Positions 5,658 to 13,429 of a DNA stretch of 13,429 nucleotides are shown piece by piece. The notes under the pieces were generated by a model. That model searched no databases, had not been told where the DNA came from, and was given only the letters and a program-made list of their open reading frames with translations. Position 1 is the stretch's first letter. Every line of letters starts with the position of its first letter. The translations under genes and the position numbers were made by a program. This stretch comes from Euperipatoides rowelli. Lineage: Eukaryota; Onychophora; Udeonychophora; Euonychophora; Peripatopsidae. Location of the stretch: the NCBI GenBank assembly GCA_003024985.2, contig PXIH01S0026134.1; one strand, written 5' to 3'.

Positions 5658-8129
5658 TCAAGGATTGTTATGAGTGATTACTTTGTCACTTACTACATAA
5701 GCCGTACTTATTTCAGTATCTCTCTGCTCCGTTTTTGGATTTCTAAATTCTTTATATTTAATTCTGAGAAGAGTTTTCATTTTACTGGTATATGTGAATG
5801 CAAAGAAAATAAAAATCCCTTGCAATGAGTTAAAAGTTACAAATACAAACCACCAGATGTCCTCATAGGTGTATGTGGCAATGAACATAGAAATCCAAGT
5901 GCAGTTCATGATAAAAGATAACGTTACAACTTGAATGAAACGTTGTCGGTGAGATTTTTGTTCTGATGTTGGGTATTGCCATGTAGCAAGTAAAGATAAG
6001 CCTGTCATAGAAATAAAAATGAGAATAACTGCTAAAGTTATCGCCAGAGGTATTCCAAAAAATAACAGAAGCGCCATCCGTTGAGAAATCCAGCAAACAG
6101 AAAAACCGAATTTTGCCTTGAAATTATTATTTTCTGAAGATGTCTGATCTATAATTAAAGTTAAAATTTCTAGAACAACAGGTAATCCCCATGCAAAGCA
6201 GGAGTATAAGACCATACGATGAAGGCTTTGTTTCCGTCTCATGGTTGTGATTTTATGGTTTAATACTCTCCAAATGTCATATACAAGAACAACCATCCAA
6301 AAATAAGAAGCTACAAAACTGGCATGAAAAATTATTCCAACAATTTTGCAATCTCTAGTATTTATATGAAAAATAACACTCAGTATACAACACAACTGCT
6401 TCAGTATTATTGTAGCAACTTGAGATAAAATAATTTTACCGATATCAGTTTTCAATAATGACGTGCTGAAGAAAGCGACAATGTATAAAAGAAGACACAA
6501 TAAAGACACTAAAAGTAAAATAATGGTTACTAGTTTTTGTATAAGAGTAAAAACAAATCGAGTATTTTGATAAATTTGTTGGCAAATGTATGGTATATCC
6601 CCTAAGTCCGTGATATTTTTCAATAGGAGGATTTCAATTTGAGTTTCTTGGCCTATTATTTCTTTTCCTTGCAAGAATAGTCTTAAACAAGGATGCTGTG
6701 CCGTTATGGATTGTTCAACTAAGTCGCAGTATGCATTATCTTTTAATCTGTTGTCCGTATCCCATCTGAATATTATTATAGAATTAACCTCATTATCGCC
6801 TAACTGAACTATCCAGCTTTTATTTAATGCTATGCATTGATCACCCATTTCAATCCTAGCTACGAATTTGGGATCACAAATTAAAACACCCCCATGGTCA
6901 TCCAGTTTGAAATATTTACGGTGATAGGTTTTGTTAAAAAGATTAACATAAATAATTTCGTCAGACAAAAAATGAAACTCATTTTTATTCATGGCAAATC
7001 TTGGACAAAATTTATATTTAAATTTCAGGGAGATATGTTCCGCTTCATTTAATTTGACACACGTTGTACCATTTAAATTGAAACCAGGTGAACAACTAAC
7101 ACGGCGACATCTCTCGGTAAAAGAATCAAACACGAAACCCACATCACATTGTTTTTCATCATTTAAAATTTTTGCACCACTTTCATAATTAAAATTTGGC
7201 GGAAAGCTAAATATTAATGGATAATATTCCACAAAAATAAATTTTTCATCATAACAGTCCACATTTGAGATATTAACATAATTACAAAATGCACAGTGAA
7301 TGTTTTTGAAAGTCCTAGAATGACGGATTTTATATTGATAAACAAACGCCGTATACATTTCGCATTTAGCCCTTACGATTTCATCAGTCCAGTTTTTAGC
7401 GCATTGACTTATTGCGGGTTTACACTTACGCACGGCTAAATGCACTTCTTTCGGCATGCGAAAACTCATAGAACAGCTTGGAAATATACCATTTACCTGA
7501 TATTTAAGATCCCACTTACCACTGTATGTATTATATTTAATATTTTTTAACATTTCAATGTCTTTTGATGGATAAGTAAAGTTTCCATTCATGCTGTTGT
7601 CGGATTCTGGATAAACATCGTACCCGCAGCCAATTTGTATTTCCCACGGGCTGAATCTTGATTCCCGATTGCATAAAGCACAATATAAATTTTTAAATGT
7701 AATATTACTTTTAAGACTCGTTACTGGGAGCCCTAATATGGGATCATGAAGTTCATCTAGCTCTTCTTCACACAATTCCTTTACATCATCATCTCCCCAA
7801 TCATCGGAACATTTACTCCAAACATAAATCTGAGTATCGGTGCCGCGAAGCTTTGAGCATTTAAATTCATTATTAGAAATATCTCCAAGCTCCGCATCAA
7901 TTGGCGCGTTGGCACAACAATCGTCGTATAAAACACAGTCCCGATCGCAAAAGCAATTCCGTTCAACGAAATCATTATCCCCAATGATGGCTAAATTAGA
8001 ATTGAACCTAGTAATGAAAGTTAAATTTTCCGAGCACGTATCTCGCGGGGGACAAATCTTGGATATATTATCACTTTGTATATACTGTAAACATGCAAAG
8101 AGAAAAAAAGCAATAAACGTGTAATCCAT
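5658..8129 (-). CDS. Methuselah-like family B seven-transmembrane receptor with somatomedin B domain (823 aa, single exon)
   Basis: Predicted cell-surface G protein-coupled receptor; ligand unknown. Residues are counted from the ATG at 8129. A signal peptide (about 1-19) precedes a somatomedin B domain: eight cysteines at 26, 32, 59, 61, 65, 71, 72 and 91, including the CFCDRDC and DDCC motifs. Two related cysteine modules follow (107-154 and 243-283), each C-x3-W-x8-C then TFKN-x2-CA-x-CN. A small cysteine cluster at 328-357 comes next. Nine N-glycosylation sequons dot the ectodomain. Seven hydrophobic segments lie near 529-554, 565-587, 596-620, 639-660, 684-708, 730-752 and 758-780. Family B marks are C594 paired with C679 (in CWIS), YFWMVVLVYDIW in TM3 (Methuselah-like) and NSLQG (767-771) in TM7. 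No GPS cleavage motif is seen. The cytoplasmic tail is short (about 43 residues). The frame extends eight codons above the ATG, but only from a TTG, and an in-frame TGA lies just beyond, so this ATG (A at -3, G at +4) is the start. No introns interrupt the coding region. Confidence 0.93.
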   Translation of the reverse strand: MDYTFIAFFLFACLQYIQSDNISKICPPRDTCSENLTFITRFNSNLAIIGDNDFVERNCFCDRDCVLYDDCCANAPIDAELGDISNNEFKCSKLRGTDTQIYVWSKCSDDWGDDDVKELCEEELDELHDPILGLPVTSLKSNITFKNLYCALCNRESRFSPWEIQIGCGYDVYPESDNSMNGNFTYPSKDIEMLKNIKYNTYSGKWDLKYQVNGIFPSCSMSFRMPKEVHLAVRKCKPAISQCAKNWTDEIVRAKCEMYTAFVYQYKIRHSRTFKNIHCAFCNYVNISNVDCYDEKFIFVEYYPLIFSFPPNFNYESGAKILNDEKQCDVGFVFDSFTERCRRVSCSPGFNLNGTTCVKLNEAEHISLKFKYKFCPRFAMNKNEFHFLSDEIIYVNLFNKTYHRKYFKLDDHGGVLICDPKFVARIEMGDQCIALNKSWIVQLGDNEVNSIIIFRWDTDNRLKDNAYCDLVEQSITAQHPCLRLFLQGKEIIGQETQIEILLLKNITDLGDIPYICQQIYQNTRFVFTLIQKLVTIILLLVSLLCLLLYIVAFFSTSLLKTDIGKIILSQVATIILKQLCCILSVIFHINTRDCKIVGIIFHASFVASYFWMVVLVYDIWRVLNHKITTMRRKQSLHRMVLYSCFAWGLPVVLEILTLIIDQTSSENNNFKAKFGFSVCWISQRMALLLFFGIPLAITLAVILIFISMTGLSLLATWQYPTSEQKSHRQRFIQVVTLSFIMNCTWISMFIATYTYEDIWWFVFVTFNSLQGIFIFFAFTYTSKMKTLLRIKYKEFRNPKTEQRDTEISTAYVVSDKVITHNNP

Positions 8130-8142
8130 TTTTTTTTTTTTT
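8130..8142 (-). promoter_or_regulatory. A-run directly before the receptor start codon
   Basis: Thirteen A's on the message strand touch the ATG at 8129 (AAAATGG). This gives a good initiation context, but it also makes a slippage-prone leader and explains the spurious lysine-rich extension (AKKKK) seen if the frame is read upstream of the ATG. Confidence 0.5.
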
Positions 8143-8170
8143 GCTCTCTTCAAAATTGGTCAATCTTCAG

Positions 8171-8275
8171 TCATTTATCTTTTTCTCTCACCAGATATAA
8201 TAAGCCAATAGCTTTAACAACTGTTTTGGTTAGTATTAACCAGTTCATGTTGAAGAAATAAACTATTTTCTCCAT
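8171..8275 (-). promoter_or_regulatory. Upstream ORF (34 codons) in the presumed receptor leader
   Basis: An ATG at 8275 on the minus strand opens a 34-codon frame (starting MEKIVYFFNMNWL) that stops with TGA at 8171-8173, some 40 bases before the receptor's ATG and in another frame. The peptide is hydrophobic with basic ends but has no recognised family. If the transcript starts upstream of 8275 without splicing, this would act as an upstream ORF lowering receptor translation. A donor-like CTG/GTGAGA near its end could instead remove part of it by splicing. No transcript evidence is available. Confidence 0.3.
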
Positions 8276-8379
8276 TCGTACCTGTATCCGACTGAATTTC
8301 ACCTTACAATAATATAAATGTAAATAAACATTTTTAAACTTGAAGTTTAGCTGCTTAGCAACCACTCCCTCGCCGGCTA

Positions 8380-8660
8380 ATATGACCTACAGCTAGTTTA
8401 AATTACGACAGCGAGATTACAATCCAGATTTTTCAACACCCCTTCTTTCAGGGGCGAAGCAAATCATACGCTTTGGATTTTAATATTTAGACAGTGCGTC
8501 ACGTTTCAAAACGAAAAGTAAAGTTCTCCGACTTGATTAGTTTGCCCATCGGCGAAAGTGTCTGTAACAGGCAGCGAACTGAACAAAAACACCCACTGTG
8601 GGAGACTTCGATAATATATTAAGTCCAAATCTAGCCGCGAGAAAACACCGCAATGCCCTA
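8380..8660 (-). promoter_or_regulatory. Probable promoter or 5' region of the receptor gene (CpG-richer stretch)
   Basis: The stretch has more CpG and GC than its AT-rich surroundings (for example CGGCGAAAG, CAGCGAAC, CCGCGAG, GTGCGTCACG). It lies 250-530 bases upstream of the receptor ATG, a plausible place for a transcription start. TATA-like sequences are too common here to point to one. Assignment is by position and composition only. Confidence 0.3.
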
Positions 8661-9183
8661 AGTATATAATTAATCGGACATTTTTTCATGTCCTAGTTAA
8701 AAACTTTATAATAACATTAGTTAGCCGAACCAACATTGGCTAATATTTTGCAGGAGTAGCTAATTAATCTGTGAGTTGAAAAAAGTTGTTTATTAAAATA
8801 AATAATGTGACTTTTGTTTAATCGTATTTAACCATCGAATTTTATTTTTGTGTCTGTATTTATGACTAATTATACAGTTTGTTGATTTATTGTAATAATA
8901 AGCCGGGATAGAATAAACGAACTGTAGGTTTATTATTTGGATTGCCTGAATATGTAATTGGACCAAGAATGGATTCTGATTATTATGGTGAAACTAGTCA
9001 GCACGTTGTAAATGTCAAAACTTTAAAATTCAAATAATTTCCCACAAAATAATATTAGATAACAATAATAATTAATATTGAATAAAACAATTTGAATTTA
9101 AATAAATTGTCATGAAATGTTTATAGATTATTGAAACACTAGCGAAAGAAACCACGCAGTGGCTACAAATAAGTTTTGTAGGC
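8661..9183. other. Intergenic, no gene seen
   Basis: AT-rich sequence with no supported ORF, RNA gene or repeat. Confidence 0.45.
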
Positions 9184-9789
9184 TATATTATGCTGTTTCT
9201 AGAGTTATTGGAGCTCCAGAGTTTGCTATATAGTTAACCAACAAAATCCGGAGCCCCTTTTAACCTTTAAAAAAAATCATTTTTAGGGCAGGGAAGGTTG
9301 TAAGAAAGCCAAACTAGCATCAGTCGGATGCTTTACCAGGGCTTTCAAGTAAATAAATAACATTGCACTAGGATGAGTGGTTGAGGAGTAGCAAACCATA
9401 ACAATATAGACATTTCTACTCTTTTATTATATAAATTTTATTAATCTTGATTTGTATAGTTAAATAATTAATTTATAAATTGTGCATATTAGGCTGTTTC
9501 TGGAATAATTGGATCTCCATAGTTTGCTATACAGTTAAAAAGCAAACTTCGGAGCTCATTCACCCTAAATTTAAAAAAAAAATCATTCCCAGGGCAGAGA
9601 AGGGTGTATTAAACTCAAACTAGCATCAGTCAGATGTTTTAGCTTGGCTTTCAAGCAAATAAATTACATTGCTCTAGGATGAGTGGTTGATTAGGAGTAG
9701 CAAACCATAACAGTATACAAACACTTCTACTCTTTTATTATATAAATTTTATTAATCTAGATTTGCATAATTAAATAATTAATTTATAA
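9184..9789. repeat. Head-to-tail duplication of a unit of about 300 bp (two copies)
   Basis: Copy one (about 9184-9479) and copy two (about 9483-9789) are colinear from start to end. Shared blocks include GTTTGCTATA, AAACTAGCATCAGTC, GGATGAGTGGTTGA, GAGTAGCAAACCATAAC and CTACTCTTTTATTATATAAA. The offset grows from about 301 to about 310 bases through small indels. The copies differ at many scattered sites, so the duplication is old or the unit is a satellite monomer pair. No ORF runs through either copy. No third copy was seen on either side. Confidence 0.85.
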
Positions 9790-10118
9790 GCTATATAAAG
9801 TAAAATATATTTTGTTTTAGTGTATTATAATTTAATTATATAGTTATATAGGCAATAACATAATATTTAAATGTAATATATCTGAAGTTAATATACAGCA
9901 TATGGTTTAGAATTGTATGACTTATATTACATACTGTATACACATGATATGACTGTAAATACATATTTTTTTTATTATATCTGCAGTATGTATGACAGTA
10001 TTTAACTATTTATCGATTTACGAGAAGGGATATAGAGCCAGAAACCACCTTATTAGACAGATTTTGTCGTCCAACATTTTACTGTGTAAAAATGTGTATA
10101 TACAATCAGTTGTGGATA
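9790..10118. other. Intergenic, no gene seen
   Basis: Very AT-rich sequence, partly TATA-repetitive (for example 9825-9860). The open frames here have no domain or composition suggesting a gene. Confidence 0.45.
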
Positions 10119-10360
10119 TAGGCATTTTTGCTGGGGGAAGGGGGGAGGTGGCAAAGTTGGCTTCTGTCACCTCCAATTTCTAGGCAATTTTTGTTGGGGG
10201 GGGGGGGCAAAGTTGGTATCTACCACCCCAATTTCTAGATATTTTTGTTGGGGGAGGATAAAGTTGGTTTCTGCAGACTACCTAATTTCTAGGCATTTTT
10301 GTTTGGGAGGGGGGGGGGGGGGGGAGGGAAGCAAAGTTTGCTTCTGCCACTCATATTTTC
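10119..10360 (+). repeat. G-rich minisatellite, four imperfect units of 54-70 bp
   Basis: Units begin at about 10119, 10181, 10236 and 10290. Each reads TAGGCATTTTTGTT, a G run, (GC)AAAGTTGG, TTCTGCCACC and CAATTTC with variations. G runs reach 12 (10196-10207) and 16 (10309-10324). A weaker G-rich segment follows at 10361-10380. The open frames crossing the array are glycine-rich artefacts of the repeat. The G blocks could form quadruplexes on the plus strand. Confidence 0.85.
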
Positions 10361-10439
10361 TGGGGAGAGGGGGCTGGGGTATAAAATACCCCTCAAATCG
10401 GTGGTGTTCTCCCCAATTTAAAATTCGATAGAAGAGTCT

Positions 10440-10910
10440 TAAGGTAATTTTAAACATGATGTTTTGAAATTATTAATATTACTTTAGTCAATTAAAAATA
10501 GGTTATTTTGATTAGGTGAAAACAACCTTTAATTTAGAACTATATGAAGGGTTCGTTAAGTAAAGCACAAAAGTTTATTTAATGGTATTAAAAAAACTCA
10601 TTAGTTTTTATTAATAGGCCTGTTAACAAAAATAATGACCTCCCCCCCCCCACATTTAAATAAATTAAAGTATGTATATTATTTAATAAATATTGCAAAA
10701 ATATACATGTTTATTTCCTCATATGGAAAACTGAATAAACTTTAGTATATACTGTATATTTTTTAACTGCAAGGTCTGTTTTGCTGTCCCCAGATGTGGT
10801 GCCTGTGGTTGCCCCCTCTTTCCGCCCTCCTCCTAGATCCAGCTTTTCATACAGTGGTGACAGTAGGTATAAAATGCAAATTAAATCAAAAGCAATCATA
10901 AATTGAGCAC
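10440..10910. other. Intergenic, no gene seen
   Basis: AT-rich with a C10 run near 10642-10651 and a GC-richer patch near 10795-10845. A 72-codon minus-strand frame across the patch shows no domain and reads through low-complexity sequence, so it is not called. Confidence 0.45.
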
Positions 10911-10912
10911 CC

Positions 10913-11070
10913 ACAATACATTGCAACAAAGGTATGATGTCATTGCTGTTCCCATGTTTTACCTACAATACATTGCAAATTATCCATAATGCATTGGTGT
11001 ATGACATCATATAATTTTAGTTATAATGCATTGCAAATTGCTTTATATAAGTTATATTCTGTGTCATCAC
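10913..11070. repeat. Degenerate tandem array of three units of about 50-58 bp with AATGCATT cores
   Basis: Units start near 10913, 10965 and 11023 with ACAATACATTGCAA or ATAATGCATTGCAA. Each has a TGATGTCAT or TGACATCAT-like block further on (about 10934, 11002 and 11060). An extra AATGCATTG lies at about 10988-10996, and one lone outlier in GCAATGCATTGTGGG at 11183-11197. The cores are near-palindromic, which makes strand orientation ambiguous. Confidence 0.6.
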
Positions 11071-11307
11071 AGAAATTCACAAATATTTCTGAAATTTTCC
11101 AAAGGTGGGGTGTGTGTTTCATTTGATAACGATGATCATGTTATTTTCTAACGTTTCCCTTTGGAAATATTTGGCCATGTTTGCAATGCATTGTGGGTTG
11201 ATTGCAGTAATTTGGGATATTTTGTAAAAATCCAAGATGTTGGCCAAATTTTTATTTATTTTTTGCAAGGAATTTGTTCAGCAATGAATTCTGGGTAATA
11301 TTAACCG

Positions 11308-11487
11308 GATATGACCTCATTATGATGTGCAAAATACTTAGATTTTTTTTTTGATTTTTCAATTTCTTATAATGCAATGTTGATGTCATGTTCTGAAATT
11401 TCTTGAAGAGAAATTTCGTTTTTCTGCCATGTTGTCAAGATATGATGTCATTCAGATGCGTGAAATACTTAGATTTTTTCAATTTTT
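11308..11487. repeat. Pair of direct repeats about 130 bp apart
   Basis: GGATATGACCTCATTATGATG followed by AAATACTTAGATTTTTT near 11308-11350 recurs as AGATATGATGTCATTCAGATG plus AAATACTTAGATTTTTT near 11438-11477. Together with the TGATGTCAT blocks of the preceding array this suggests an older, larger tandem structure of which only parts remain readable. Confidence 0.6.
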
Positions 11488-11714
11488 GCCGAAGTGACAC
11501 GTGTGACATTATAAAACCCTATCCTTCAGGAATTTTTTAGTAGACCTTTATGGTATAACATGTCCTGATGACCACCCAACATGTATAAATACCATCTACT
11601 GCTCCTTCATATTCAGTAGCTATATATTTTTCTAAGTTTTCATGCATGACATCCAAATTTGGTTTTCAATGAGTAGCCTTATATGCTCTTCACCTTACTA
11701 TTTATAATCCTTAC

Positions 11715-11793
11715 TAGTTTAAAAGCTCGTCAAAAATGACGGCATTAATTTGTTCATTCTTAGCTTGCGAGTTTAAAAGCCGGTCAAAAATTA
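11715..11793. repeat. Short direct repeat, 24-base unit, period 55
   Basis: AGTTTAAAAGC-(T/C)(C/G)-GTCAAAAAT occurs at 11715-11738 and 11770-11793. It borders a CpG-richer stretch to about 11890 containing GGCCGGCC. The block may be the end of a dispersed element, but no second boundary was seen. Confidence 0.5.
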
Positions 11794-11799
11794 TGGATA

Positions 11800-11895
11800 C
11801 AGCGATATCTATGGACAGAAAATATAGCGGAATCATCTTTGAGCGTCATCGGCTAGCCTAAGAAGGCCGGCCGAACAGCGTGACAGACATTATGA
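11800..11895. other. Isolated CpG- and GC-richer patch in AT-rich DNA
   Basis: The patch contains CGTCATCGGCTAGCC, AAGGCCGGCCGAACAGCGTGAC and other CpG-containing motifs. Short frames on both strands end within the patch and show no domain. It could be the surviving core of a transposable element or an orphan CpG patch. Confidence 0.35.
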
Positions 11896-13270
11896 CCAAA
11901 CTTTCCTTTTATTATAGTTAGATACTCCAACTATTCGTTATCTTCCTTACATTAACAATCTTGATTTTTCTATTTCCTGTCCGTCTGTCTGTGATATTCC
12001 TAAATTTGAATCGAAAAACTATTAAAATTAATGTTCTTTCTGTTAACAGCAACAAAAAGATTTATTATAACACTAAATCTTGTCACACCAATGAATTTAT
12101 TTTATATTAAAGAAGAAGATAAATCTCATCATTACAGTATTACTAACCTCACTCATCTCCTTTAAATACTTCACCAGGGTGTCCTCAGATGGGCCTATTC
12201 ACAATAACTATTTTCGTATCAATGTCAATTTTACATTGTTGATGCTTATTTTCTAATTACTTAAATATTAAGGTCATGTTTATAGTTTTCAATTATAGCT
12301 TATCAAAGATGGATGGGTGTTTTTCATCAATGTGTCAACCTTGAAACGCACATCTTAATGATTTTCAGGAACGATAAATGAACATTTTCCCCTTTTGTGG
12401 AATATATGATCTGATTTGAAACAACCTGCTGGTATGACAGAAACATCTGTGAGGAGATATTTGGCCGAGATGCATTTTAATGTAAGCTAGTCATTTAATT
12501 TTGTGCTTGTCAAAAGTTTATCAATATGAGCCAAAGCTAGATGAAAGTTTGATTATCATGTAAGCAACTCAAATCTCACTCATCTTTTTTTTCTTTTTTT
12601 ATTATTCCATTTCTTTTTAGGACTAAAAAATCTTCCCAAAAGGGTAATCAATTATTTCTACAATATGTGTGAGTATGTTTTTGTTATATTGTCTTTGTTA
12701 TTTTATGTAGGCTTTAGTGCTACATTGCAAATGATGACGGGACTCGTTTTACTTTTATTGTATATATTACACAATGTTGTTATATGGTAAAATGTCAGTA
12801 AAGGATGAAGGGCAATGAGAATTTTCATTCTACATAGAAAGAATGGAACAGTTTTTACTACAAAGATGATTCACATGTGTCAATATTCTTATCGCTACAG
12901 GCCTTAAGCTTTATTATGTAATCTGCTACAGCCTAGGACAAGGTGGTTGATGTGCTGAAATTACATTTTAGACCTAAACCAATAATCATTCTGTTTTCAT
13001 CATCGAAACCAGCAGACTGGTGTAAATATAGCTACTTAGTAGAACTTGAACATTTGTCTTCCATTTATAATTTTTAAGATTGTCTGGTAAAATGTCTAAA
13101 ATAGTGGGTTTGCCATTTAACTCTAGAATACTAGTCATGGGTAAACTTTACCCAGTAAATTTTTCATTTTAGAAAAAAGTGCACAAAATATTTCTTTAGA
13201 ATATTTAAATTTTCAGTACCTTCCTAAATCTCAAAAAGTATTGTTATAACCTAAAATAATCTGGCATATG
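11896..13270. other. Intergenic, no gene seen
   Basis: AT-rich sequence with no supported ORF, RNA gene or repeat. A short near-perfect palindrome TGGGTAAACTTTACCCA sits at 13138-13154. Confidence 0.45.
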
Positions 13271-13429
13271 ACAACAAAAAACTTAAAATAAGGCTTGATT
13301 TTCTTCAGGATGTCATTTTCACTGATGTGGACTGGACATGGATGGAGCAACATGCAAAAGTCCTGCAAATACAATGTCCAGTACAACAACTTAAAATAAG
13401 GCTAGCTTTTCTTCAGGATTTGTCATTTT
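13271..13429. repeat. Tandem or direct repeat of period about 112 bp, second copy cut by window end
   Basis: ACTTAAAATAAGGCTTGATTTTCTTCAGGATGTCATTTT-type sequence at 13271-13319 recurs at 13383-13429 with a few changes. Between the copies lies a 9-bp inverted repeat, ACTGGACAT (13331-13339) and ATGTCCAGT (13374-13382). The second copy runs to the last base, so more units may follow outside the window. Confidence 0.7.

Noticed and set aside
5863-6096. 77-codon minus-strand frame over the receptor helices
   Set aside because: Out-of-frame shadow of transmembrane helices 5-7.
6991-7188. 65-codon plus-strand frame inside the receptor
   Set aside because: Antisense shadow of the receptor coding region; no domain of its own.
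7781-7984. 67-codon minus-strand frame overlapping the receptor in another phase
   Set aside because: Out-of-frame shadow; the receptor frame has the cysteine pattern and domain match.
7840-8124. 94-codon plus-strand frame opposite the receptor N-terminus
   Set aside because: Antisense shadow of the somatomedin B region.
5658-8129. Adhesion-type receptor with autocatalytic GPS site
   Set aside because: No HL/S or HL/T cleavage site with the usual cysteine-tryptophan pattern before the first helix; the helix motifs fit Methuselah-like receptors better.
8129-8153. Lysine-rich N-terminal extension of the receptor
   Set aside because: It begins with TTG and comes from an A-run; the ATG at 8129 is the first usable start.
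9992-10431. Two plus-strand frames (63 and 72 codons) rich in glycine
   Set aside because: They read through the G-rich minisatellite; glycine runs are a product of the G tracts.
10711-10929. 72-codon minus-strand frame
   Set aside because: No domain, and its GC-richer patch explains the lack of stops.
13138-13154. Palindrome TGGGTAAACTTTACCCA as a regulatory site
   Set aside because: A single short palindrome in AT-rich DNA with no neighbouring gene.
1-13429. CRISPR arrays, bacterial operons or phage genes
   Set aside because: No regular spacer-repeat pattern, no Shine-Dalgarno-led gene clusters, and gene density and repeats are eukaryotic.

Overview
This looks like AT-rich nuclear DNA from an invertebrate animal, most likely a lophotrochozoan and probably a mollusc. 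The evidence is an intact intronless family B receptor of the Methuselah-like type with a somatomedin B domain, a kind of gene I associate with molluscs and related phyla. It sits in a low-density landscape of old transposon debris, MITE-like palindromes, a tRNA-type SINE and short tandem arrays. The species assignment is inference; no diagnostic marker is present.

Layout. Positions 1-169 hold one arm of a TTAA-flanked repeat. It abuts a decayed LINE 3' end at 170-980: a reverse transcriptase C-terminus with two frameshifts, a 3' hairpin, AATAAA and an (AAT)n tail. At 1716-1797 on the minus strand there is a possible terminal exon of a small cysteine-rich peptide gene, with a good splice acceptor before it and a polyadenylation signal after it. 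Positions 2606-3287 are a TTAA-bounded inverted-repeat element whose arms match positions 1-169. A tRNA-type SINE with a poly-A end lies near 3490-3832. A 195-bp foldback MITE at 4107-4301 is flanked by perfect 8-bp direct repeats.

The only clear full-length protein gene is on the minus strand at 5658-8129. It encodes an 823-residue, single-exon, seven-transmembrane receptor with a signal peptide, a somatomedin B domain and a duplicated cysteine module. Its start needs care: the open frame runs further upstream but begins with TTG, and the first ATG is at 8129. A 34-codon upstream ORF and a CpG-richer stretch that may contain the promoter lie just upstream.

The right third, 8700-13429, has no convincing gene. 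It holds a head-to-tail duplication of a unit of about 300 bp (9184-9789), a four-copy G-rich minisatellite (10119-10360), a degenerate array with a palindromic core (10913-11070), paired direct repeats at 11308-11487 and 11715-11793, and a repeat whose second copy runs off the window end (13271-13429).

The genes do not form a pathway. The receptor appears to be a stand-alone locus, with repeats in its 3' flank and probably in its 3' UTR. The items most worth following are the duplicated extracellular module of the receptor, the candidate cysteine-rich peptide exon, and the two precisely bounded MITE families.
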